Assembly (NCBI GenBank): GCA_937876995.1
Contig: CALEFD010000104.1
Location: 1 to 21,872, forward strand
Source of the DNA: an uncultured Bacteroidales bacterium
Lineage (GTDB): Bacteria; Bacteroidota; Bacteroidia; Bacteroidales; Bacteroidaceae
Length of the DNA stretch: 21,872 nt
Reading direction: 5' to 3'
Shown: piece by piece, positions 8,098 through 15,048 of the stretch
Numbering within the stretch: the stretch's first letter is position 1
Layout: every line of letters begins with the position of its first letter
Notes under the pieces: model-generated
Told to the model about the DNA's origin: nothing
The model's database searches: none
What the model saw: only the letters and a program-made list of their open reading frames with translations
Made by a program: the position numbers and the translations under genes

Positions 8098-8124
8098 TGT
8101 GCCTAACTGAAAGAGTTAAGCACA
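8098..8124 (-). promoter_or_regulatory. Hairpin in the leader region of nhaD
   Basis: TGTGC-TAACT pairs with AGTTA-GCACA around a 5-base loop (8109-8113) with one C/A mismatch in the stem. It lies 34 bases upstream of the nhaD start and 65 bases downstream of the end of the 8189-8542 gene. No T-run follows on the minus strand, so it is not a standard terminator. It may be a leader structure for nhaD or protect the 3' end of the upstream transcript. Confidence 0.45.
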
Positions 8125-8188
8125 ATAATACTTTCGTCTTCCTCTAAAACAGGGAAACATCCCCCAAAAAACGAGATGTATAAAAACG

Positions 8189-8542
8189 CTAAATGATTAT
8201 TCTGTGTATGGCATACACATATTTGTCAACTGATCTTAAGAAACAGTGTAACGCCTGATTATGCAACCATGCGTGGGATATATTTGAACTTCCCGACAAA
8301 AATTTCGCATTGTTTTGAAGACAATACGAACGTGTATGATTCAATTTTGAAGGTTGATGAAGTATAGTTATTGTATTATTCTCAAATGTCAGTACTGCCA
8401 CCATATCAGAATGTTGCACCACCTCGCACTCAATTTGATGATTCAAATCAAGTGAAACTGTTGCAGTTCCAACTTCAGTGTTATTGGTCATTGAGAACAA
8501 ACAACACAATATTGGCAGAATTATCATCAACATATACCTCAT
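8189..8542 (-). CDS. Small exported protein of unknown function
   Basis: I do not recognise this 117-residue protein. It begins with a hydrophobic stretch (about 4-17, MLMIILPILCCLF) that looks like a signal peptide, possibly a lipoprotein signal with Cys13/Cys14. A beta-strand-rich region follows (about 24-65) and then a histidine- and cysteine-containing C-terminal half (Cys39, Cys74, Cys100). There is no catalytic motif. Support that it is a real gene comes from an exact -7 box (TAACTTTG, complement of 8550-8557) ending 8 bases before its ATG, and from its divergent position relative to the LysM gene. Weak points are the short length and the lack of any known family. No Shine-Dalgarno is seen, as expected for this lineage. 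Confidence 0.6.
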   Translation of the reverse strand: MRYMLMIILPILCCLFSMTNNTEVGTATVSLDLNHQIECEVVQHSDMVAVLTFENNTITILHQPSKLNHTRSYCLQNNAKFLSGSSNISHAWLHNQALHCFLRSVDKYVYAIHRIII

Positions 8543-8549
8543 AACAACG

Positions 8550-8557
8550 CAAAGTTA
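8550..8557 (-). promoter_or_regulatory. -7 box for the small exported protein gene
   Basis: CAAAGTTA on the plus strand gives TAACTTTG on the minus strand, an exact match to TAnnTTTG. Its last G is 8 bases from the ATG at 8542, implying a nearly leaderless transcript. No clear -33 box is seen. Confidence 0.5.
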
Positions 8558-8590
8558 TGCAAAATGCATTACGAACTACTATTTTTTACT

Positions 8591-8598
8591 TACTTTTG
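8591..8598 (+). promoter_or_regulatory. -7 box for the LysM gene; decides its start codon
   Basis: TACTTTTG matches TAnnTTTG, with transcription expected near 8603-8605. An in-frame ATG at 8557 lies upstream of this box and would not be in the transcript. The ATG at 8620 lies 22 bases after the box and is directly followed by a good signal peptide. Confidence 0.55.
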
Positions 8599-8619
8599 CA
8601 CTATAGAAGCAAAATAACA

Positions 8620-10452
8620 ATGAAAATGATAAAAAGGATAGCCAAACAATTAGTCTTTGCGTGCACACTATGTATTGTATCAACAGTTTTTGCACAAGAT
8701 TCCAGATATTTTCTACATACTGTAACAAAGGGACAAGGATTATATTCCATTTCCAGAATGTACAATGTTACAGAAGATGAGATTATTCAACTGAATCCGG
8801 GCAGTGAAAAGGTAATAAAGGTAGGCCAGGAGCTAAAAATTCCACATAAACGCGAAAGCAATAACGAGCAGCGTTTCCACACTATTCAGCCGGGCGAAAC
8901 GCTATACAGACTATCGGTAGAGAACCGAGTTTCGGTAAAGAACATTTGCGATGCCAATCCAGGACTGTCTGTAGAGCAGTTCAAAGCAGGTCAGGTTATT
9001 GTAATACCTGCACCAACCGACGAAGCGCCTATAAAATCCTCTTTAGAAGCAGCCGGAGAGAATATTTCGCAACAGGTACTGGCAGAAGCTACAGAAAAGG
9101 CAACAAAAGAGATTCCAAAATACAAAGCCACCCATACAGTTAAGAAAAAAGAGACTATCTACAGGATATGTAAAAACTATGGAATCAGCCAGGCAGAACT
9201 GATAGATGCCAACCCACAGTTGCGCTATAACAAGTTACGCACAGGCGACGTTATAAACATTCCATACACAAAAGAAGAGATACAAGAGCAGGAACAAGAG
9301 CGCCAAGAGGTTGTAGAACAGATAGATTCTTTGGATGACGAAACCCTATTCACACTAAACGAAGACAAGACCACCCATTTAGATAAAATAAAGGCTGCTC
9401 TGATTCTTCCTTTTGAACTTAACGATTCTACAACCACAGAACAGAAAAAGATGATAGAATTCTACCAAGGCGTTCTTATGGCTTTAGAAAAGTTAAAACA
9501 AGAGAATGTCTCTGTAGAATTGGTAGTATTGGATTCCGAAGGAGAAGATAAATCCATAAAAACTCTGCTTGAAAGTGAGAAGATGAAGGACGTAAACATT
9601 ATTTTCGGCCCTAAGTTTAACAACCATATCAGAGAAGCTTCTAACTTTTCTGCAGAACATGCCATTCCATTAGTACTTCCTATCAGTTCTAATGCAGACG
9701 ATGTTTACAACAACCCATACGTATTCCAGCTTAACACTCCTCAGAGTTATTTCATGCAGGAGATCTATGACCATTTCCTGCTTCAGTTTCCTAAATCTAA
9801 AGTTATAATTTTAGATGCTGAAGAGTATAAGAAGAACGATTTTATAGATGGTTTCAAGTTAAGTTTGAACGATGCCAACATTCCACACATTACCATGCCT
9901 ATAGATACAGGTGCACAGATGTATATTGATTCTCTGGATGCTGAACGCCAGAACATATTTGTTATAAATTCAAGTTCAAGCGCTCCATTGACAGATATAT
10001 TACCGGTATTACAGCTGGTTAACAGAAACAAACCGGAAGGAATTCAAACACATCTGTTCGGCTATCCTGAATACCAGATATACGCAGCAAACAATTTGGA
10101 AGAGTTTTATGAAATTGACACTTGGTTCTATTCTTGGTTCTACACCAACAACACCCTTCCTGAAGCAGAAGCATTCAATTCCAAATTCCGAAAGGCATTT
10201 AGCAGACAGATGATGATAAGCTACCCAAGTTTTGCATCATACGGTTATGACATGGCCTATTATTTCCTAAAAGGATTGGCTACATTTGGAACCGATTTCA
10301 GTAATCACTTAGACGAAATTGAAACTACTCCTGTTCAGATGGGTTTCAAGTTTGAACGCGTTAACAATTGGGGTGGATTTATAAATCGCAAGGTATTCTT
10401 TATACATCTGTCAAATGATTATAAAGTAACAAAAATAGACTTTGACAAATGA
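8620..10452 (+). CDS. Three-LysM protein fused to a periplasmic-binding-protein-like domain
   Basis: With the start at 8620 the protein has 610 residues. A signal peptide (1-25, cleavage after STVFA) is followed by three LysM modules (about 31-76, 86-130 and 170-216), which bind peptidoglycan glycan strands. A charged Glu/Gln-rich linker (217-250) leads to a type 1 periplasmic-binding-protein fold (about 256-610, beginning KAALILPFELND, with FGPKFNNHIREAS and LPISSNADD). The fold resembles amino-acid-binding proteins and also the C-terminal domain of E. coli LpoA, an activator of peptidoglycan synthase. No ABC transporter genes are near, so a cell-wall sensing or scaffolding role seems likelier than transport (inference). 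An open start at 8557 would add 21 residues but lies upstream of the promoter and would spoil the signal peptide. Its stop overlaps the next start in ATGA. Confidence 0.85.
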   Translation: MKMIKRIAKQLVFACTLCIVSTVFAQDSRYFLHTVTKGQGLYSISRMYNVTEDEIIQLNPGSEKVIKVGQELKIPHKRESNNEQRFHTIQPGETLYRLSVENRVSVKNICDANPGLSVEQFKAGQVIVIPAPTDEAPIKSSLEAAGENISQQVLAEATEKATKEIPKYKATHTVKKKETIYRICKNYGISQAELIDANPQLRYNKLRTGDVINIPYTKEEIQEQEQERQEVVEQIDSLDDETLFTLNEDKTTHLDKIKAALILPFELNDSTTTEQKKMIEFYQGVLMALEKLKQENVSVELVVLDSEGEDKSIKTLLESEKMKDVNIIFGPKFNNHIREASNFSAEHAIPLVLPISSNADDVYNNPYVFQLNTPQSYFMQEIYDHFLLQFPKSKVIILDAEEYKKNDFIDGFKLSLNDANIPHITMPIDTGAQMYIDSLDAERQNIFVINSSSSAPLTDILPVLQLVNRNKPEGIQTHLFGYPEYQIYAANNLEEFYEIDTWFYSWFYTNNTLPEAEAFNSKFRKAFSRQMMISYPSFASYGYDMAYYFLKGLATFGTDFSNHLDEIETTPVQMGFKFERVNNWGGFINRKVFFIHLSNDYKVTKIDFDK

Positions 10453-11147
10453 AACAGATAAAGTTTGCAGTTATTATAGCACTACTATTGGCAGTAGTTC
10501 CTGCCACAGCACAGGTAGGCGCCCTGAGAAATGAGTTTTCTGTAGGTTTTGCAGGTGGTGCAGGTACCAGCAGTGTATCATTTGTTCCAACTATAAAGCA
10601 AACTTTCAGTCCGGGCATTACAGGTGGTTTAGTACTTAGATATACATCTGAAAAGTATTTCTGGTTAGTTAGCGCCACACAACTTGAAGTAAACTTTTCA
10701 CAGCGAGGCTGGACAGAGCTTATAGAAGATGGCTCAGGCAATGAATATACCCGTGTAATCAATTATGTAGAGATACCATTCCTTACCCATCTTGGAGTAG
10801 GACGTGAATACCGTGGTTTACAAGGCTATTTAAACATGGGACCACAGATAGGATTTTCTTTGGGCGACAAAGAATACTACGGAGGCAAACTTCCATGGGA
10901 TGTAACCAATAGACCTAATAATGTAGTAGAACAGTACGGGAAAGCACTTGATAAGAATTTTGAATATGGTATAACCGGAGGTATTGGAGTTGAACTAAAA
11001 ACCGGAATAGGCACATTTGGTTTGGAAGGCAGATATTACTTTGGTCTGTCAGACATATTCAACAATTCCAAAAAAGACTATTTTGCACGCTCCGCAAACA
11101 GTACAATATCTGTTCGTGCAGCATATATGTTTTCAGTAACCAAATAA
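10449..11147 (+). CDS. PorT-family outer membrane beta-barrel protein
   Basis: This 232-residue protein has a signal peptide (1-21, ending PATAQ). The rest is a glycine-rich alternating pattern typical of an eight-stranded outer membrane barrel of the OMP_b-brl_2/PorT family (examples: FSVGFAGGAGTSSVSFVPTI, NYVEIPFLTHLGVG, GYLNMGPQIGFSLGD, FGLEGRYYFGLSDIF). The start codon overlaps the stop of the LysM gene by four bases (ATGA), so translation is coupled and the two proteins probably work in the same envelope process. The family name does not imply a role in type IX secretion; most members are uncharacterised barrels. The stop codon is followed directly by a hairpin shared with the converging DUF4293 gene. 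Confidence 0.8.
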   Translation: MKQIKFAVIIALLLAVVPATAQVGALRNEFSVGFAGGAGTSSVSFVPTIKQTFSPGITGGLVLRYTSEKYFWLVSATQLEVNFSQRGWTELIEDGSGNEYTRVINYVEIPFLTHLGVGREYRGLQGYLNMGPQIGFSLGDKEYYGGKLPWDVTNRPNNVVEQYGKALDKNFEYGITGGIGVELKTGIGTFGLEGRYYFGLSDIFNNSKKDYFARSANSTISVRAAYMFSVTK

Positions 11148-11174
11148 AAAAAGAGAGACTTTAATCAGTCTCTC
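11146..11174 (-). terminator. Rho-independent terminator of the bamD-omega-DUF4293 operon
   Basis: GAGAGACT (11153-11160) pairs perfectly with AGTCTCTC (11167-11174) around a 6-base loop. On the minus strand the stem is followed by a run of seven T (complement of 11146-11152). The DUF4293 stop codon (11165-11167) lies across the loop edge. The plus-strand PorT-type gene stops at 11147, so its mRNA also carries this hairpin, but without a T-run in that direction. Confidence 0.8.
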
Positions 11175-11638
11175 AATCTAAATCCGCTTGCGCGCGCTAT
11201 TATATCTGCTTCGGCTTTCTGTACCCCGTGAAATGTCATATAACAAAATATAAGTGATATCAACGGGAAGGATGCTGCCCACAAAGGTATAAAAGAAGCA
11301 TCGCCTTTTGCCAGAAGTACATAAACCACATATATAATATAGTAGCCTATCAATAACAACGACACAAACACTATCAATCTTTTCTGTAATACAAAGTTTC
11401 TAAATCCGGATAAAAGCAGTTCAAACAGTGCCACTACCAATGCTGCAATCTGAAGCACTGCCAATGCCCACATTCCTGCTCCGTGAGTTCCCTCTATATA
11501 ATTCATTCGAAAATTGGTTAGCAAAGCTGTTGCTCCCTCTTCATTTGAAAACTGGCCCACCGGCAAAAACAATCCCGCAAACAGCAATATACAAATTACT
11601 GAAAGCCATATCTGATGTACGTATTTCTCTATATTCAT
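11165..11638 (-). CDS. DUF4293 family membrane protein
   Basis: This 157-residue protein has four predicted membrane helices (about 8-28, 54-77, 86-109 and 118-136) with a basic C-terminal tail (KAEADIIARASGFRLRD). That is the size and layout of DUF4293, a Bacteroidetes-specific family of unknown function. It is the last gene of the bamD-omega-DUF4293 group, separated from the omega gene by 65 bases that contain an imperfect hairpin. The operon ends in a strong terminator that overlaps the stop codon of this gene. No function can be assigned. Confidence 0.75.
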   Translation of the reverse strand: MNIEKYVHQIWLSVICILLFAGLFLPVGQFSNEEGATALLTNFRMNYIEGTHGAGMWALAVLQIAALVVALFELLLSGFRNFVLQKRLIVFVSLLLIGYYIIYVVYVLLAKGDASFIPLWAASFPLISLIFCYMTFHGVQKAEADIIARASGFRLRD

Positions 11639-11653
11639 AATCGGTATAATAAA

Positions 11654-11683
11654 GGCCTCTCCACATATAAATACAGAGAAGCC
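11654..11683 (-). terminator. Imperfect hairpin between the omega gene and DUF4293 gene
   Basis: GGC-TCTC (11654-11661, one unpaired C) pairs with GAGA-GCC (11676-11683) around a 14-base loop. The minus strand then reads TTTATTAT. It may act as a partial terminator or processing site that lowers expression of the last gene. It is weak and could be incidental. Confidence 0.35.
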
Positions 11684-11703
11684 CTATAAATTACTGTTTA
11701 CAA

Positions 11704-12036
11704 TTAAAAATTGTCTTTCTCCTTAACAGGATTACGGAAATACACCTTTCCTTCTATAAACTCCTGAGCTGCAATAAGAGTTGGTTTTGGAAGACGTTCG
11801 TAGTAACGTGAGATATCAATCTGTTCTCTGTTTTCGAACATCTCTTCCAGATTATCAGTAGAACTACTAAACTCTTCAAGCTTCTGTTTCAGTTCATCCT
11901 TCATCTCTACAGCAATCTGATTTGAACGTTTACCTATGATAGATACACTTTCATAGATATTGTCTGTCTCTTTTACATAATCAACCAAGTCGCGAGTAAC
12001 GGTGTTGGTTGGAGCATTGGTCTTTTTAAAATCCAT
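11704..12036 (-). CDS. rpoZ: DNA-directed RNA polymerase omega subunit (Bacteroidetes type)
   Basis: This 110-residue protein contains the omega/Rpb6 core around residues 19-55 (DYVKETDNIYESVSIIGKRS followed by NQIAVEMKDELKQKLEEF). In omega this core contacts the beta-prime subunit and aids polymerase assembly. The C-terminal extension (ERLPKPTLIAAQEFIEGKVYF) is the form seen in Bacteroidetes, where the protein is often only annotated as hypothetical or RpoZ-like. It starts 10 bases after the bamD stop, so it is cotranscribed with bamD from the promoter at 12869-12898. The length is slightly above enterobacterial omega. The assignment rests on the core motif and on gene order. Confidence 0.78.
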   Translation of the reverse strand: MDFKKTNAPTNTVTRDLVDYVKETDNIYESVSIIGKRSNQIAVEMKDELKQKLEEFSSSTDNLEEMFENREQIDISRYYERLPKPTLIAAQEFIEGKVYFRNPVKEKDNF

Positions 12037-12046
12037 ATTGTTGTTA

Positions 12047-12859
12047 TTAATCGTTTACATATTTTGTTGCCTTCTGAAACATTTTTTCCGCTTCCTTCAT
12101 AAAAGCGCTCTCCGGAAATTCGTTCTTGAATGCATAATATTCATCTATAGAATCTCTATATCTGTCCTCTTTCTTTTCCAAAACACTCTCTTCTGCCATT
12201 TGGAACTTTGCCTTAAGCACCAAGAAAGAGAAATCTTCTCTATATTTTGACGATGGGAAATCCAAAAGTGCATTCTGAGCAACAATAACGCAAGATTCGT
12301 AGTTATTACCCAAATAGTTTCCCATATTGAAATATAATGTCGCAGTCTTTAGCTCTTTTTCTGCCAAACGATCGTACATAGTGAAAATCATTTCCTCTGC
12401 TTCTGCACGATGAGTACTTCCGGGATAACCCTCAACAAACACCTGTAACTCCTCTATGGCCTGATATGTGCTTGTAGGGTCTAAACGAGGATCCGGGGTA
12501 TCTAAGAAAAGACTCTTACCACAATAAAAACGGCTCTGTTCAGAATAGACTCCATTAGGATATGTCATATAGCAGTTCTTATAGTACTGTGCCGCAGAAA
12601 TATAGTCAGACAGATTATAGTAGCTACTAGCCAACATATATACCACCTCTTCTGCCTGCGACGTGCCTCGTAACATTATCACACACTCTTCAAGTATAGT
12701 ACTGGCGTTGGTATATTTACCCTCTACATAAAGCGACTTTGCAAGATTATACTTTGCGTTGTAATCTGACGCTTTCATTATCTTGTTATAGCCTGAACAT
12801 CCGCCCAATACAACTGTGCAGAGAAGCAAAAATAGTATGTTCAACTTTATTCTTTTCAT
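12047..12859 (-). CDS. bamD: Outer membrane assembly lipoprotein BamD
   Basis: BamD is an essential lipoprotein of the BAM complex, which inserts beta-barrels into the outer membrane. The 270-residue form starts at MKRIKLNILF, with a signal peptide ending in lipobox LGGC (Cys21 lipidated). Tetratricopeptide-like helical repeats follow (for example SYYNLSDYISAAQYYKNCYM, ELQVFVEGYPGSTHRAEAEE and DEYYAFKNEFPESAFMKEAE), each with the Tyr/Phe-Pro turn pattern of BamD/YfiO. An upstream in-frame ATG at 12871 lies inside the -7 promoter box (12869-12876) and cannot be the start, so 12859 is chosen. The promoter has both elements at good spacing. The omega gene follows after 10 bases. uvrB is transcribed divergently. 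Confidence 0.9.
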   Translation of the reverse strand: MKRIKLNILFLLLCTVVLGGCSGYNKIMKASDYNAKYNLAKSLYVEGKYTNASTILEECVIMLRGTSQAEEVVYMLASSYYNLSDYISAAQYYKNCYMTYPNGVYSEQSRFYCGKSLFLDTPDPRLDPTSTYQAIEELQVFVEGYPGSTHRAEAEEMIFTMYDRLAEKELKTATLYFNMGNYLGNNYESCVIVAQNALLDFPSSKYREDFSFLVLKAKFQMAEESVLEKKEDRYRDSIDEYYAFKNEFPESAFMKEAEKMFQKATKYVND

Positions 12860-12868
12860 TTCAATCGG

Positions 12869-12898
12869 CAAAGTTACTCATAAAGTGCGAAAAAACAA
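12869..12898 (-). promoter_or_regulatory. Promoter of the bamD operon
   Basis: On the minus strand TTG (complement of 12896-12898), 19 bases, then TAACTTTG (complement of 12869-12876): an exact -7 box with canonical spacing. The transcript would begin about 4-6 bases before the ATG at 12859, so it is almost leaderless. Confidence 0.68.
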
Positions 12899-12970
12899 CC
12901 ATCAAAATGCAATTAAATGTTACGTTTTGTTATAGAAGTCAGGCTTTATGGCTATAATGAAAAATATAAG

Positions 12971-12978
12971 TAATTTTG
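12971..12978 (+). promoter_or_regulatory. -7 box of uvrB; decides its start codon
   Basis: TAATTTTG matches TAnnTTTG. An in-frame TTG at 12976 lies inside this box. The ATG at 12985 lies 7 bases after it, about where transcription should start, suggesting a leaderless mRNA. The -33 element is poor (TTTA near 12945). Confidence 0.55.
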
Positions 12979-12984
12979 CAGTCT

Positions 12985-15018
12985 ATGGATTTCAAACTTG
13001 TTTCACCATACAAACCTACCGGAGACCAACCGGAAGCCATAAAGCAGTTGACCGAAGGTATAAAGAACGGAGTAGCCGCACAAACACTGTTAGGCGTAAC
13101 CGGTTCGGGTAAAACGTTTACAATAGCAAACGTAATAAAAAACATAGGCCGCCCCACCTTAGTGTTAAGCCATAACAAAACATTAGCTGCGCAACTATAT
13201 AGTGAATTCAAAAGTTTTTTTCCTGACAATGCCGTTGAATACTACGTTTCTTATTACGATTATTATCAACCGGAGGCATACATTCCATCTACCGATACAT
13301 ATATAGAAAAAGATTTGGCTATCAATGACGAGATAGACAAACTACGACTGTCTGCCACATCATCACTGCTTTCCGGCAGAAAAGATGTAATAGTTGTTTC
13401 ATCTGTATCATGCATATACGGCATGGGAAATCCTGCCGATTTCTACAACAACGTAATTCAGATAAAAAGAGGTGATAGAATAGACCGCAACCGTTTCCTG
13501 ATGAAGTTGGTAGATAGCCTATACACCAGAAACGACATAGAATTGTCTCGTGGATGTTTCCGCGTAAAAGGCGATAATGTAGATATAAATTTAGCTTACA
13601 ATGACATAGCTCTGCGTGTTCAGTTTTGGGATGACGAAATAGATTCTATAGAAGAGTTCGATGTACTGACAGGTGAACGCATAGAACGCTACGAAGAGTA
13701 TAATATCTACCCCGCCAACCTATTTATGACTACCAAAGAGAGCCAGATGAATGCCATTAGGCGTATTCAGGACGATCTAGTTGCCCAGGTAGAATATTTC
13801 AAAGAGATAGGTAAAAATTTGGAAGCCAAACGATTGCAAGAACGTGTGGAATACGATATGGAGATGATAAAGGAGCTTGGTCACTGTTCCGGAATAGAGA
13901 ACTATTCCCGCTATTTTGATGGCAGAGAAGCCGGAACACGTCCTTATTGTCTGCTTGACTTCTTCCCCAAAGACTTTCTTATGGTAATTGACGAAAGTCA
14001 CGTCAGTGTACCACAAATTCACGCCATGTATGGTGGCGATAAAGCCAGAAAGACAAATCTGGTAGAGTACGGTTTCCGTCTGCCTGCCGCATTAGACAAC
14101 AGGCCACTTAAATTTGAAGAGTTCAAAGAACTTACAAACCAAACCATATACGTAAGTGCCACCCCTGCCGATTACGAACTTAGAGAGAGTAATGGAATTA
14201 TAGTGGACCAGGTTATTCGCCCCACAGGCCTTTTAGACCCGGAAATTGAGGTACGCCCCAGCAAAAATCAGATAGACGATTTAATGGAAGAGATTGCTGT
14301 TCGTATAGAACGGGACGAGCGCATTTTGGTAACCACACTTACCAAACGTATGGCGGAAGAGTTGACAGATTATCTGCTTAAGAACGGAGTACGTTGCAAC
14401 TACATTCACAGCGATGTAGAGACGATGGAACGCATTCAGATAATGTCCGACCTGCGTGCCGGTCTATACGATGTGATGGTGGGTGTTAATCTGTTGCGCG
14501 AAGGTTTGGATTTGCCGGAAGTATCGCTTGTAGCCATAATAGATGCAGACAAAGAGGGATTCTTACGCGACCATCGTTCTCTTACCCAGACCGCCGGACG
14601 TGCAGCCCGCAATGTAAACGGCAAGGTAATTCTCTATGCCGATAAGATTACAGAGAGTATGCGGCTTACAATGAACGAAACTAAGCGCAGAAGAGAAAAA
14701 CAGATGGCATACAACAGAGAGCACGGCATTACTCCTCAACAGATTGAAAAGGCCATCAACACATCGCCATTGGCAGAACTGAGCAAAAAGGATAGCACTA
14801 CCACTAAAGAGAGAAAAGAGTATTCTATTCCATCTGTTCATCAGAGTGTGGCAGATCCTGTTACCAAATATATGACACCTCAACAGCTTGATAAGGCTAT
14901 AGCTAATACCAAACGCCTGATGCAAGCAGCGGCTGCCAAAATGGATTTTCTGGAAGCCGCCCAATATCGTGACGAGATGTTCAAATTAGAGACTCTTAAA
15001 GCGGAGCTTGTTAAGTAG
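12985..15018 (+). CDS. uvrB: UvrABC excision nuclease subunit UvrB
   Basis: UvrB is the helicase-like subunit that takes damage over from UvrA and positions UvrC for incision. With the ATG at 12985 it has 677 residues, the usual length. Seen in order: the start FKLVSPYKPTGDQPEAI, Walker A GVTGSGKT (37-44), the beta-hairpin region rich in tyrosine (about 86-108, VSYYDYYQPEAYIPSTDTYI) that clamps the damaged strand, DESH Walker B (MVIDESHVSVPQIH), helicase motif V/VI (GVNLLREGLDLPEVSLV, QTAGRAARN), and a C-terminal UVR motif (about 638-673) for UvrC contact. A TTG upstream would add three residues but falls inside the -7 box. The gene ends in a hairpin terminator. It is divergent from bamD and not linked to uvrA. 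Confidence 0.98.
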   Translation: MDFKLVSPYKPTGDQPEAIKQLTEGIKNGVAAQTLLGVTGSGKTFTIANVIKNIGRPTLVLSHNKTLAAQLYSEFKSFFPDNAVEYYVSYYDYYQPEAYIPSTDTYIEKDLAINDEIDKLRLSATSSLLSGRKDVIVVSSVSCIYGMGNPADFYNNVIQIKRGDRIDRNRFLMKLVDSLYTRNDIELSRGCFRVKGDNVDINLAYNDIALRVQFWDDEIDSIEEFDVLTGERIERYEEYNIYPANLFMTTKESQMNAIRRIQDDLVAQVEYFKEIGKNLEAKRLQERVEYDMEMIKELGHCSGIENYSRYFDGREAGTRPYCLLDFFPKDFLMVIDESHVSVPQIHAMYGGDKARKTNLVEYGFRLPAALDNRPLKFEEFKELTNQTIYVSATPADYELRESNGIIVDQVIRPTGLLDPEIEVRPSKNQIDDLMEEIAVRIERDERILVTTLTKRMAEELTDYLLKNGVRCNYIHSDVETMERIQIMSDLRAGLYDVMVGVNLLREGLDLPEVSLVAIIDADKEGFLRDHRSLTQTAGRAARNVNGKVILYADKITESMRLTMNETKRRREKQMAYNREHGITPQQIEKAINTSPLAELSKKDSTTTKERKEYSIPSVHQSVADPVTKYMTPQQLDKAIANTKRLMQAAAAKMDFLEAAQYRDEMFKLETLKAELVK

Positions 15019-15037
15019 TATAATACTTCCGCTTTTT
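14998..15037 (+). terminator. Probable terminator of uvrB
   Basis: AAAGCGGA (14998-15005) pairs with TCCGCTTT (15028-15035) and is followed by more T (to 15037). The stop codon TAG (15016-15018) is in the loop, which itself can form a small hairpin (AAGTA 15013-15017 with TACTT 15024-15028). The large loop lowers certainty. The next gene converges from the right, ending at 15049. Confidence 0.55.
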
Positions 15038-15048
15038 AATACAATTAT

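Noticed and set aside
8557..8619. Longer N terminus (21 extra residues) for the LysM protein
   Set aside because: The -7 box at 8591-8598 lies inside this extension, and the signal peptide begins properly at 8620.
10400..10762. Open frame of 120 codons on the minus strand across the LysM/PorT junction
   Set aside because: It covers a translationally coupled junction of two real genes on the other strand and shows no protein features.
14563..14964. Open frame of 133 codons on the minus strand in the 3' part of uvrB
   Set aside because: The opposite strand encodes conserved helicase motifs and the UVR motif of UvrB; this frame is a shadow.
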